64,000 nucleotides of DNA. It comes from Siccibacter colletis (GTDB taxonomy: Bacteria; Pseudomonadota; Gammaproteobacteria; Enterobacterales; Enterobacteriaceae). Of this stretch, positions 28,443 to 36,564 are shown piece by piece (position 1 is the stretch's first letter; each line of letters starts with the position of its first letter). The stretch is taken from NCBI RefSeq assembly GCF_000696575.1, contig NZ_JMSQ01000011.1, forward strand, positions 124,001 through 188,000, read 5' to 3'. The position numbers and the translations under genes are program-made. A model generated the notes under the pieces. The model saw only the letters and a list, made by a program, of their open reading frames with translations. It ran no database searches and had not been told where the DNA came from.

Positions 28443-28844
28443 TACGTATCCTTGTAATTATTTTTACTTACGCCTTTTTTGTGTGCACCATAAATGTGAG
28501 TCTTAATAATTGCTGCTACACGATCTACAGAGCAGAGAATATCTTCTACCGGAACGGCGAGGTTTTGCTACGCGCTGGAATCTGAATATATAAAAGAGGA
28601 GTGCGCAGATGATTGGTTGTTGTTATTTAGCTAGCGGCGATATATATGCAGAAAAGCAATTGAACGCGTTTTTATTTATTACATAACATCAACTCGATTC
28701 GATATGTTAAAGGGTGATATTCGATATTTTTTCTGAGAACGTCAACCGGCACTATCGTCAGCGCCGATAACCCCAGCACCCACACCTATGCTCACCGTTA
28801 ACCGTCCGGTGCGTAAGCACGGCCAGTTATCAGGAGAAACTAAC
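28443..28844. other. Intergenic stretch, no gene supported
   Basis: About 400 AT-rich bases upstream of DUF3289 copy B contain only very short frames without convincing initiation signals. A ribosome-site-like CAGGAGAAACTAAC just before 28845 belongs to the broken gene that follows. Confidence 0.5.
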
Positions 28845-29388
28845 ATGACCACACAGCCGCTACAGAAAGTATTTGAGGCCTGTCAGGCAAAATAAATCCG
28901 CCTGGCTGCAACGAAGGGATAAACTGAGGCAGGTCGAACAGGCATACCGCGAGCAGCTTGCCGACCGGATCCTGCAAATGCTGCGCAGTATTATTGACGT
29001 GAAAAAGTGGGAAATGAATTGGGCTGCCGGTCGCTATATCAGCTCAGATGAGGAGGTGTAACGCATCAGCATCCGTAACAGGCAGACGCACGGCGCTGTG
29101 CTGGCTGCCGCCCTTGCCTCAGAGCTGATGAATTATTCCGACTAGCATCCCGCCGTTCAGCACTGCGCCATGCAGCATTCACTCGATTATCTGCGTGAGG
29201 CGCTACAGGCCAGGCTCTCCGCCGGAGAAAAAATTAATTATTCCGCACAGGATAACGACATTTTAACGGCTATCGGATTCAGGCCCAACGCGGCTTCGCG
29301 CGATGATAACCGTGAAAAATTCACACCCGGACAGAATCTGAAATACACTCGCTGGCGCGCAGAACTGGCCGCGCATCAGAACCGTTAA
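28845..29388 (+). pseudogene. Broken phage-like gene (one frameshift, two stops)
   Basis: A gene starting at ATG 28845 (MTTQPLQKVFEACQA) behind CAGGAGAAACTAAC meets TAA at 28893. Skipping one A in the run 28889-28892 restores NKSAWLQRRDKLRQVEQAYRE and reads on in one frame to TAA at 29386, broken only by TAA at 29059 and TAG at 29143. The restored protein of about 180 residues is charged and helical with no known domain that I recognise; its style is that of small prophage or satellite accessory proteins. It is probably a dead remnant of an older insertion. Confidence 0.7.
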
Positions 29389-29418
29389 CCCTCTCCGAAA
29401 ATCCCGCCTTTTTCCCGC

Positions 29419-29451
29419 AAAAGCTATGCATGCATAAGGTGCATAGCTTTT
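29419..29451. terminator. Perfect 12-bp hairpin after the phage-like remnant
   Basis: AAAAGCTATGCA (29419-29430) and TGCATAGCTTTT (29440-29451) pair perfectly over nine bases, with A/T ends that can give a short T-tract on either strand. It is 30 bases after the pseudogene. From here to 29720 I see no gene; base composition falls sharply to AT-rich near 29580. Confidence 0.65.
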
Positions 29452-29720
29452 CCATCCGTTTTACTGACACTGCATCCCCTGCAGGCGCAAGCGCTGATGC
29501 CGTTAATGCACCTGCATTAAAAACGCCCCTTAAGCGGGCAGGCGAGGTCGGGGTAGCATTGCGCGCCGATAGTGTTAAATCATTTTAATTTGTTGGTGCT
29601 AACAATAGATAACATAAGGCATCAGTTTTGGCCTCAGAAGCTTACACAGTTGCATTGAGTGTTCATAAGAAGGAGAGAGGCCTGAGTTGCTCAATGTTGA
29701 GTGAGATCAGGTTAACGAGA

Positions 29721-29739
29721 ATGAACAATACTTGTTCAT
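29721..29739. promoter_or_regulatory. Palindrome upstream of the ABC-3C locus
   Basis: ATGAACAA (29721-29728) and TTGTTCAT (29732-29739) form a perfect 8-base inverted repeat around TAC, about 67 bases before the first start codon of the ABC-3C locus. It may be an operator; no regulator gene is adjacent. Confidence 0.5.
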
Positions 29740-29805
29740 TTGCTCGTCTTAAATTGCTATTCTAATTGAATGAAATAGTTGTAACTTTAAATTATCAGGC
29801 TTGAA

Positions 29806-30077
29806 ATGGAGTTCCAAATGATTGCATCACTACTCACCAATGAATACGTAAGTTCCTTTGGATATATAGTTGGGGTGGTCTCTGGGTGTATAGCAATATA
29901 CCAGACTATGCAAGTGACCAGAAAAATAATGAGATACAACAGCTTAATGTTACGATAAATGATCTTAATTCGCAGATTACAAATATCACAACCAATAGGA
30001 ACAATATTAATCAAGGGGAGCGATCCCAATATTTCCAAGATAATAATGGACCTGTTAATATTGATAATCGGGGGTAG
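29806..30077 (+). CDS. ABC-3C-associated membrane/coiled-coil protein in two overlapping frames (possible frameshift)
   Basis: From ATG 29806 the first frame gives a short lead and one transmembrane helix (SSFGYIVGVVSGCIAIYQT) and ends at TAA 29956. The overlapping -1 frame is open from 29844 to TAG 30077 and encodes a coiled-coil-like stretch (NNEIQQLNVTINDLNSQI) and the motif DNNGPVNIDN. A -1 shift at the A-run 29922-29926 would join them to a coherent protein of about 90 residues. Whether this is programmed, a mutation, or two genes cannot be decided here. The next gene follows after two bases. Confidence 0.5.
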
Positions 30078-30079
30078 TT

Positions 30080-30628
30080 ATGGGCTCTGGTGTTAATTTT
30101 AATGATAATACAGGCCCTGTACATATAACTAACCAGCCACGAGTATTAAGAGCCAGTGTTATTGGGAAATTGATAGAAATTATTTCCAATCCAGTTGGTT
30201 GCGGCCAAAGTTTAAACAGAAGTGCGTCAAATATTGACGTTAAAATCTCGTTCAATGATCTTAAAAGAAATAGATGGGTAGCTGAACTTTACAAAGAAGA
30301 TGCTTTACTAGTTGATGAGTCTATTAAAACACTCGATAGTATAATTTTAAATGGTAGTGCCAAACTGAAAAGACAATTTAGAGGTTATTATAACGCGGCG
30401 TTGGGATTATATGGGCTCTATGAAAAGCCATTTAACATTGAAGTTGTTAGGAAAAACTCGGATAATATTATAGATGATGTTATTAGAGCTGCTCAAGAAA
30501 TGGTTAGTTCATGCTCTAATTTAGATTCCGAGTTTTTACAAGAAGATATTGATAATGGCATTCGTATGATTGTGAGTTATTCAATTATCGAGTGCATAGT
30601 GCTGGAGAATCCAAATGATTACAATTGA
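30080..30628 (+). CDS. ABC-3C system accessory component (182 residues)
   Basis: This AT-rich gene encodes a helical soluble protein that begins MGSGVNFNDNTGPVHITN, a motif shared with the end of the preceding frame (DNNGPVNIDN), then basic and helical segments. It overlaps the next gene by 14 bases. Its place before a small middle component and a DUF2326 ATPase identifies it as the third, probably effector or adaptor, component of an ABC-three-component system. I recognise no catalytic motif, so its activity is unknown. Confidence 0.6.
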   Translation: MGSGVNFNDNTGPVHITNQPRVLRASVIGKLIEIISNPVGCGQSLNRSASNIDVKISFNDLKRNRWVAELYKEDALLVDESIKTLDSIILNGSAKLKRQFRGYYNAALGLYGLYEKPFNIEVVRKNSDNIIDDVIRAAQEMVSSCSNLDSEFLQEDIDNGIRMIVSYSIIECIVLENPNDYN

Positions 30629-30848
30629 TTCGGATCCAAAAGCAAACCCTGTATATATTGGAAGTGTGGTACTAAGGCTTTTCCAAAGCAATGATTCAAT
30701 GGTGATTGAAATTTCTCGACTGTATGATTTAGTAAATGCTGTCTTTGAATTATCGTTTGATCTTTTTCTTTACTCATTAGATTGGCTTTTCATAATCGGC
30801 GCAATTGAGTTAGATGGAAATGGTGGAGTAGTATATGCGGCTCAATAA
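30615..30848 (+). CDS. ABC-3C middle component (MC6-like)
   Basis: The 77-residue protein resembles the small 'middle component' of ABC-3C systems: a helix-rich wHTH-like domain with NPVYIGSVVLRLFQ, LYDLVNAVFELSF and a terminal hairpin GAIELDGNGGVVYA. Such proteins bridge the ATPase and effector. It overlaps both neighbours by 14 bases, so all three are co-translated. Assignment to class MC6 is from memory of the family pattern and needs a profile search. Confidence 0.65.
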   Translation: MITIDSDPKANPVYIGSVVLRLFQSNDSMVIEISRLYDLVNAVFELSFDLFLYSLDWLFIIGAIELDGNGGVVYAAQ

Positions 30849-32532
30849 ACTTATTGTTTTAAAAAACAATGCTATTGTTAGGGACGTGACGTTTAAAGAC
30901 GGTTTAAACCTAATCGTAAATAAAAGAACGTCAGGTAAAGATAGTGGTAATAGTGTAGGTAAATCCACGTTATCACGCGTTTTAGATTACTTGTTTATGT
31001 CTTCAGGTAATGATATCTATCATGATGCTGAATTTGGAAAGGATATACCTGAAATAGTATCATTAATCAATGATAATATATTAAGGTTTACATTGGATTT
31101 TAATACGGTAGAAAATAAAAAAGCAATTGTTTCTCGAACAATATCTACTGATGAGAAAAATTCAAAGTATTATTTAAGCGATGTTGAAGTTGATAAGAAA
31201 AAATATTATGACTTCCTAGCTCAAGCAGTATTTGGGTTGACTACAGATAAGCCATCTCTAAGAAATGTGTCGCATAAATTCATTAGAAACACGAATGAAA
31301 AAATGCAGAAAACTCTTAACTTTTTACATGCTAATACAACTTCTGATGTCTACGATTTATTATATTTGTTTTTGTTTGGATTCAATGGGTTGCCGTTGAT
31401 AAAGAAAAAGGGCGAATTTAATAAAGATATAAAAAAACAAAGAGCATATCTTGCCGCATACAGAAATCCGAACAGAGAGACAGTTTTATCAAAAATGATC
31501 AAGCCTCTAAAAAAGGAAATTGCAGAGGCAGAGAAAAATATTAAAAATTTTGATTTTAAAGATAGCCATGATGAAAGCCTAAAAAAGCTATCAGAAATAC
31601 AAAGGGTTATCAGTGGCTATTCTTTGACTTATGCTTCTTTAAATATTCGCGTTAGGAATATTGAAGAATCGATCTTGTCTCTAAAAAATAATATCACGCA
31701 ACTCGTAGAAGACGATTTAATCGAAATATATAATTCAGCTGGTCTTTATTTTAAAGGCGAGCTTAAAAGATCTTATGAAGAAATGGTATTATTCCATAAT
31801 GATGTAATTAAAAACAAAATTAATTTTTTAGAGTCGCAGATGTTAAAGAAAAAAGAAGAGATTGATGCTGTAAATGAAAAAATTAATGATTTTCATGAGC
31901 AAGAGTCATCTTTATTTAAAACAATCAAAGAGCCCGAAACGTTAAAGTCTATAAATCAACTATTTAATAAACTAACTGAGTTACGTGAAAATCTGGCTAG
32001 CATAGAGACTAATCTCACTCGTATTAACGATACTAATGCCTTAATAAAATCGCTTGAAGATAGTAGGGAGAAGTTACTTGAAGAGATCGAGTTGGCTGTT
32101 CAAGGTCTAGAGAAGAATATCGAGATTTTTAACGAGTTTTTTGGTGATCTTACAAAGGAAATTTATGGCGAGAGATATATCTTTGATCTTTCTTTCGATA
32201 TTGATAAAGGAAAGTGTAATTTTGATATTTCATGTGTTACGCCAAATAGTAACGGGGGTAAGAAGAAGGGCGAGATAACTGCATTTGATTTAGCATATAT
32301 TAAATTTGTTGATAAAGTTAAATTGAAGAGACCAACTTTTGTAATTCATGATAGCATTGAAGATGTTGATGTGAATCAAATTAGAGATATATTTTTTGAA
32401 GCAAACAATATAAATGGTCAATATATTGTGTCAATCTTAAGTGATAAGTTTTCAGAAGATGTTGATTTAAAAATGATGAAGGATAACACCATCCTTGAGT
32501 TATCTTCGACAAACAAATTCTTTAAGGTATAA
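30835..32532 (+). CDS. ABC-3C ATPase (DUF2326 family, SMC/RecN-like)
   Basis: The 565-residue protein has an ABC ATPase head split by a coiled coil: Walker A GNSVGKST (residues 38-45) follows a beta-rich start, residues about 200-440 are coiled coil (KKKEEIDAVNEKINDF), and the C-terminal half-head has KGEITAFDLAYIKF as signature and VIHDS (503-507) as Walker B. This is the DUF2326/ABC-3C layout, proposed to sense invading DNA or RNA and switch on an effector. The gene is strongly AT-rich and converges with the broken integrase. Confidence 0.8.
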   Translation: MRLNKLIVLKNNAIVRDVTFKDGLNLIVNKRTSGKDSGNSVGKSTLSRVLDYLFMSSGNDIYHDAEFGKDIPEIVSLINDNILRFTLDFNTVENKKAIVSRTISTDEKNSKYYLSDVEVDKKKYYDFLAQAVFGLTTDKPSLRNVSHKFIRNTNEKMQKTLNFLHANTTSDVYDLLYLFLFGFNGLPLIKKKGEFNKDIKKQRAYLAAYRNPNRETVLSKMIKPLKKEIAEAEKNIKNFDFKDSHDESLKKLSEIQRVISGYSLTYASLNIRVRNIEESILSLKNNITQLVEDDLIEIYNSAGLYFKGELKRSYEEMVLFHNDVIKNKINFLESQMLKKKEEIDAVNEKINDFHEQESSLFKTIKEPETLKSINQLFNKLTELRENLASIETNLTRINDTNALIKSLEDSREKLLEEIELAVQGLEKNIEIFNEFFGDLTKEIYGERYIFDLSFDIDKGKCNFDISCVTPNSNGGKKKGEITAFDLAYIKFVDKVKLKRPTFVIHDSIEDVDVNQIRDIFFEANNINGQYIVSILSDKFSEDVDLKMMKDNTILELSSTNKFFKV

Positions 32533-32538
32533 TTATAA

Positions 32539-32563
32539 AAGGTTTGTTTGATAAACAAACCTT
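32539..32563. terminator. Hairpin between ABC-3C ATPase and integrase remnant
   Basis: AAGGTTTGTTT (32539-32549) and AAACAAACCTT (32553-32563) pair perfectly over three bases, seven bases past the ATPase stop. It also encodes the last residues of the integrase remnant. No T-tract follows on the plus strand. Confidence 0.6.
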
Positions 32564-32658
32564 CCCCACCATGCCATTAGCTCTAATCTTTTATTCAGGT
32601 ACGTAGAGCGGTTATAAGCTCTTCGTACTTCATTTTTATCACTATGGGCTAAGGCTGC

Positions 32659-32712
32659 TTCGATAACATCAGCATCAAAGCCCGCTTCGATAACATCAGC
32701 ATCAAAGCCCGC
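32659..32712 (-). repeat. 27-bp tandem duplication in the integrase remnant
   Basis: Bases 32659-32685 and 32686-32712 are identical and in frame, doubling nine residues (AGFDADVIE) beside the catalytic histidine segment. It is a recent local slippage event in a dead gene. Confidence 0.9.
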
Positions 32713-33827
32713 CTCATTTAAAGCTGTGCTCGCGATAGAACGTAGCCCATGTGCAACAAGTCTGCCTCCGTAACCTATCCGTTTTAAAGCGGCATTAGCA
32801 GTCTGGCTATTCATAGATTGCTTGGATCATTTCTACTTGAAAAAATATGTTCTCGATGAGCACTAATAGGCTTCATCACTTCCAAAATTTCTAATGCCTG
32901 TGGCGATAAAGGAACAATATGTTCACGCTTCGCTTTCATCCGTTCGGCTGGAATAATCAAGAGTTTTGCATTGAGATCGATCTCTACCCATCGAGTGCCA
33001 TAAGCTTCCGATGGACGCACGAGGTAAATAGCTGCCTCTCAGTCAGACTGAGAGTCGGAACAGGCAAATTTGACATGATTGGAGAGCGCATCAGTTTCGG
33101 CAATTCTTCAGGCCTTTGCTTTGCATATTTTCTTTTTGAGTTTCTCAAATGCCATACCGATACCAGATGTAGGATTGGTAGCAATCAGATTAGTGTTAAA
33201 CGCATAGATCATTCTTACTAATGCGTTGTACCAGCCGGCGTATAACCTCAAGCGCCTCATGATCTTTGATTGGCTCAAACGCTTAAACTAATGTTCGGAC
33301 TTTGTTTTGCTGTACGAGTATCTCATCGATAGCAGGGAATACATTCTTCTCCAGTGAGTGCCATCAGAGATAACGCTTTTGCTTGTTAGCTGGAATCAGA
33401 TAGCTGCGACCATTGTAAAAATACTGTCCAAAGCTATTTGCTGCTGTTTCTTTGCAACTTCAGTTTGAATTTGCGGGTCAATACTGTTGGCTAACAAGGA
33501 AATGTAATCCGCTCTTAATCTCCGAGCATCCGCAAGCGGAAAGACGGGGAGGGCATCGACTTCCATCATTGATCCCTGTTTTGTTGCCGGAGGTTCATAA
33601 CGGGAACGCCAGAGCTTTTCCCGCTGGTTTTCACTATCAGGAAAAGCCCTTCGCCATCATGCAGCCTTAGATCCTTCTTTACTGCTTAGCGCGCAGAACT
33701 TCGATGTTGGGTCTTTAAGGGGTTGGCCGTGCCACTTTCGTAAATCGGCATACGTTCTTAGGGATACATCCTACCGGGTACCAATTTCTCAGGGTTTAGC
33801 CGGAACGCTACGGACTATCACAGACAC

Positions 33828-33860
33828 AAAAAAGCCCGCCAGGCTTTCACCTTGCGGGCT
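33828..33860 (-). terminator. Copy of the ssrA terminator
   Basis: AGCCCGC (33833-33839) and GCGGGCT (33854-33860) with an A-run on the left repeat the ssrA terminator of 57669-57702. It was left here by island integration. Confidence 0.75.
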
Positions 33861-33873
33861 CTCAGGACTTCAT

Positions 33874-33909
33874 CGGATGACTCTGGTAATCACCGATGGA
33901 GAATTTTGG
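33874..33909. repeat. att-type direct repeat, left end of the inner island
   Basis: These 36 bases (starting CGGATGACTCTGGTAATCAC and ending GAATTTTGG) are identical to 57715-57750 at the ssrA 3' end. Just beyond, CTGGCGGAGT is a damaged copy of the last bases of ssrA. The pair defines an inner island of about 23.8 kb with its integrase at the right end. Confidence 0.9.
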
Positions 33910-34107
33910 CTGGCGGAGTCTGAATTGGTTGTATAACTTCTTGTTTAATAGCTGATAACCTTCAGTTCAATTTTCATTTTGGTCCCATTGTTGGTCCTAA
34001 AAGAAAATGTCAGGTTTTTTGCAGGGGAGGGTAGGTTACAGTAGAAGTCTCTTCGTCCGTCACGATTAGCATTTTGCTTTCCTTTAGTCTGCTCTGTATT
34101 TAAGCGT
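33910..34107. other. Island left edge, no gene seen
   Basis: Together with 33681-33873 this stretch carries the att repeat, the terminator copy and low-complexity AT-rich DNA. No reading frame is supported before cbtA. Confidence 0.5.
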
Positions 34108-34437
34108 TTATTTCACGTTAGTTTTTAGCAAGCCGGTAGAGCGCCTTGCTTGCAGAATATCCACTACGGAAATATATGGAGACTGTTGTTGCCACGAAAA
34201 TCCTCTGTGATCGATACGTACCAGTTCGTATTTTTCCACCAGAAAATTAACGGCATCGGCCAGAGTGATCCCGGCATCAATATGTTCCTTAATAACAGTT
34301 TCATCACTGAATGGCGTGTCGTTCAGTGTCAGGTCATAGTGCTTTTCCAGCAGGCGTGTCAGTAACATTTGCCAGACAACCACGGGTGACAGGCAGGGCT
34401 TTATCGCCCGTGTAGTTATTGCAGGTTCAGGTTTCAT
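34108..34437 (-). CDS. cbtA: Type IV toxin CbtA (YeeV/YpjF family)
   Basis: The 109-residue protein has the family hallmarks [23 protein letters not shown] and [19 protein letters not shown]. CbtA toxins bind FtsZ and MreB and block their polymerisation, giving lemon-shaped cells. The start at 34437 (MKPEPAI) follows from the family N-terminus; longer frames upstream overlap the antitoxin gene. It is the last gene of a run cognate to yfjX-yfjY-ypjJ-yfjZ-ypjF of CP4-57. Confidence 0.9.
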   Translation of the reverse strand: MKPEPAITTRAIKPCLSPVVVWQMLLTRLLEKHYDLTLNDTPFSDETVIKEHIDAGITLADAVNFLVEKYELVRIDHRGFSWQQQSPYISVVDILQARRSTGLLKTNVK

Positions 34438-34457
34438 GTTTGCTCTCGTGAAAGTAA

Positions 34458-34775
34458 TTAACGCTGAGTGGGGTAAATGGTGATGTATACGTAGCCGCAA
34501 CTGCCAAGGGTATCGGCTTCACAGATAAAACTGTTGTGGTACAGGGTGATGCAGTGAGCGTGGCGAGGGTTCATTTCACCGGTGGTCAGCATCAATTCCA
34601 TCTGACTGATAAAATGCGGAAATGCCACATCCAGCTTAAGACATTCGGCGTCACTGATCTTACCGGTGATACTGGCCCGATCAGCCAGATAATGCAGCCG
34701 GTTCCCCTCCTGCACCAGACGAGCTCCCAGGCGTGGCGTGATATCACGCTGCAGACCCCATGTGATTTTGCTCAT
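34458..34775 (-). CDS. cbeA: Antitoxin CbeA (YeeU/YfjZ family)
   Basis: The 105-residue protein shows the family pattern [32 protein letters not shown] and [20 protein letters not shown]. In type IV systems it opposes the toxin by bundling FtsZ and MreB filaments rather than binding the toxin. It lies 20 bases before cbtA in one operon. Confidence 0.92.
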   Translation of the reverse strand: MSKITWGLQRDITPRLGARLVQEGNRLHYLADRASITGKISDAECLKLDVAFPHFISQMELMLTTGEMNPRHAHCITLYHNSFICEADTLGSCGYVYITIYPTQR

Positions 34776-34792
34776 TGATAACCTATTTATTG

Positions 34793-35014
34793 TCAGTTCA
34801 TGGTGATACTCATCAGGCAGGCGTACGGTCCGTTGCGGTCCTGGCGGCGTTCGGCGTATATCGCCAGCACGCCGGGAATGTCAGGAACTTCCCTGCCGGT
34901 GTAATGGCAGACACTGCCGTGCCACTGGTATCTGCCGGTGCAGTAGCGAAAAATGCGGGAGGCCGGATGTTGGCGATATATCGTCATTGCCCGGCGTTTA
35001 CTGATAATTTTCAT
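34793..35014 (-). CDS. yeeT: DUF987 family protein (YeeT-like)
   Basis: The 73-residue protein MKIISKRRAMTIYRQHP... is nearly the same as E. coli YeeT and is a constant neighbour of radC-like and cbeA genes in CP4-type islands. It has no known function. The start at 35014 is preceded by TTTGAGGTATTAC; a start four codons upstream is possible but less likely. Confidence 0.88.
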   Translation of the reverse strand: MKIISKRRAMTIYRQHPASRIFRYCTGRYQWHGSVCHYTGREVPDIPGVLAIYAERRQDRNGPYACLMSITMN

Positions 35015-35022
35015 GTAATACC

Positions 35023-35499
35023 TCAAAGCAGACCGTGTTCTGCGAACGAATAGATTTGCCTGCCGCCGACAATCAGGTGGTCAGGGACACGGATATCCAC
35101 CAGCTGAAGTACCTGAACCAGTCGCTGCGTGAGGGTTTTGTCAGCCTGGCTGGGCGTCGTCTCGCCGGAAGGATGGTTATGCGCCAGTATCACCGCCGCC
35201 GCATTGAAATACAGGGCGCGTTTGACCACTTCCCGGGGATAGACCTCGGTGCGATTAATCGTGCCACTAAAGAGCGTCTCATGGGCGATAAGCTGGTTCT
35301 GATTATCCAGATACATCACCCGGAACTCTTCCCGCTCAAGCTCGGCCATATGCAGTCGCAGCCATTCACGGACAGCATGTGTGGAGGTGAAGGCCACCCC
35401 GGGCTCATGCAGGTGCCGGTCCAGAGCCCTGAGAGCACGCTGGATGAGACGCCGGTCCTGTGGCGCTATCTCGCCGGGTAAAAAGGAAAGCTGTTTCAT
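35023..35499 (-). CDS. yeeS: RadC-like JAB-domain protein (YeeS/YfjY)
   Basis: The 158-residue protein has the JAMM metal motif HNHPSGETTPSQAD near residues 107-120 and the upstream block EVYPREVVKRALYFNAAAVI. RadC-type proteins of islands and plasmids keep the metalloprotease-like site but have no proven role in DNA repair. It sits between ardB and the DUF987 gene, as in CP4-57 and CP4-44. Confidence 0.9.
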   Translation of the reverse strand: MKQLSFLPGEIAPQDRRLIQRALRALDRHLHEPGVAFTSTHAVREWLRLHMAELEREEFRVMYLDNQNQLIAHETLFSGTINRTEVYPREVVKRALYFNAAAVILAHNHPSGETTPSQADKTLTQRLVQVLQLVDIRVPDHLIVGGRQIYSFAEHGLL

Positions 35500-35514
35500 T
35501 CGTTGTTTCTCCGG

Positions 35515-35967
35515 TCAGTCGATGATGCGCAGAATGGCGTGAGCTTCAGGATGCTGCAGGGCATAGCCCCGCAGGCGGTAATAGTGCTCCGTCATGGCAT
35601 AGCATTCGGTGCGACAGGCGTGATGGCTGTATTCAATCAGGCAGACAGCGATACCTGAGGCTTCTGCACTCATTTGGGCACCATTGCCGTTCATGCTGTT
35701 GAACATATGCCAGTTATCGTCAGCGTCAGGGACCATAAACGCGCCGCCATTGCTGAGGGTGTAAAAAGACCAGATACCGCCGCTGTAGGCCTCACAGAAG
35801 CGGTCCATCCATGCAAAAATACGTGGCTCCAGGGTTATCCACTGCGGAATGGTGCCAAAGTGCCGAGGCCAGAAATCGATACGCTGTTCGTCGGGTACCT
35901 GCGTGACGGTCAGTTCAAATTCGGATTGGTTAGCGGGTACGAGGTCGTGCTGTATCTGCGTTGTCAT
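35515..35967 (-). CDS. yfjX: ArdB/KlcA-type antirestriction protein (YfjX)
   Basis: The 150-residue protein carries the ArdB family signs RIDFWPRHFGTIPQW, YSGGIWSFYTLSNGGAFM and CLIEYSHHACRTECYAMTEHYYRLR. ArdB proteins relieve type I restriction in vivo by an indirect route without mimicking DNA. It helps incoming mobile DNA establish itself. The gene begins the radC-DUF987-cbeA-cbtA run. Confidence 0.92.
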   Translation of the reverse strand: MTTQIQHDLVPANQSEFELTVTQVPDEQRIDFWPRHFGTIPQWITLEPRIFAWMDRFCEAYSGGIWSFYTLSNGGAFMVPDADDNWHMFNSMNGNGAQMSAEASGIAVCLIEYSHHACRTECYAMTEHYYRLRGYALQHPEAHAILRIID

Positions 35968-36069
35968 GTAAATGTCTCCGTTAATAAAAAACGCCAGCGG
36001 CGATGGCTGGCGTATGGGGTAATAAAGTGTGTTCAGGAAGCTTAAATATTGGTTGTAAATGATTCGGGG

Positions 36070-36255
36070 TCAGCGGGTGAAAGTGTCAGTGCGGATGCCT
36101 GACCTGCAGATATAGCGGTTAAGACCTTCACCAGCATCCGGTTCAAAGTTCCACGTCCGCCAGACCATCCGGCCTTCGGCATCGCGAACCACTAGGCGGA
36201 AGTGGCTGCCCTGGTCGTCTTCAATGTTAACGCCGATGATACTGGCAGGAACCAA
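36070..36255 (-). CDS. DUF905-like protein, N-terminus lost or shifted
   Basis: The 61-residue frame matches the C-terminal part of DUF905 proteins of CP4 islands: [15 protein letters not shown] and [15 protein letters not shown]. The normal N-terminal block (FTRQQAEAVAAQYRNV type) is not in frame; upstream DNA looks like a damaged version. The only available start is TTG without a good ribosome site, so it may be a pseudogene. Confidence 0.55.
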   Translation of the reverse strand: MVPASIIGVNIEDDQGSHFRLVVRDAEGRMVWRTWNFEPDAGEGLNRYICRSGIRTDTFTR

Positions 36256-36363
36256 TGGCCCTGCTGCGCAATCAGCCGATACCCACTACGGTAGGTCATA
36301 AAGCGATTAGTGAAACGACTTCAAACCGTCAGAATTATTCATTACTACCCCCCTGAAAAATAA

Positions 36364-36397
36364 TAAAAAAGCGGCAGAATCGTGAGATTCTGCCGTT
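36364..36397 (-). terminator. Hairpin CGGCAGAATC/GATTCTGCCG
   Basis: Ten-base arms (36372-36381, 36386-36395) with loop GTGA; the minus strand continues CTTTTTTATTA. It would end transcripts coming from the right. A similar hairpin with similar flanking AT-rich sequence lies at 47645-47670. Confidence 0.75.
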
Positions 36398-36564
36398 AGT
36401 TGTGTATGTTCAGAGGAATGATATATATCTGAATATTTTTATAATGCTGATAGGCCGTTTTGTGCCAGAAGCGGATATTACCGCCAATTGAGTTGACTTG
36501 TACACAGAGTGCTGTAGAGGTCTGGTGCTTTTCATTTCATAAACTGTCACGGGCACAGGCAGGT

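Larger units (their letters stand above)
32533..33680 (-). pseudogene. Decayed P4/CP4-57-type integrase
   Basis: The minus strand carries pieces of a tyrosine recombinase in different frames: HGLRSIASTALNE and the region of the catalytic tyrosine AYNRSTYL (32533-32814), the SEAYGTRWVEIDL and KAKREHIVPLS arm (32811-33020), and N-terminal fragments as far as about 33680 (LHDGEGLFLIVKTSG). Several frameshifts and stops separate them, so no functional enzyme is made. It matches the intact integrase at 56303-57544. A 27-bp tandem duplication lies in the C-terminal part. It once served the outer element. Confidence 0.85.

Noticed and set aside
28609-28690. Short frame MIGCCYLASGDIYAEK
   Set aside because: Only about 25 codons, no conserved pattern, and it lies in AT-rich noncoding DNA, though an AGAGGAG-like sequence is near.
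32659-32712. Two 27-bp copies considered as a CRISPR-like array
   Set aside because: They abut with no spacer and are an in-frame duplication in an integrase fragment.
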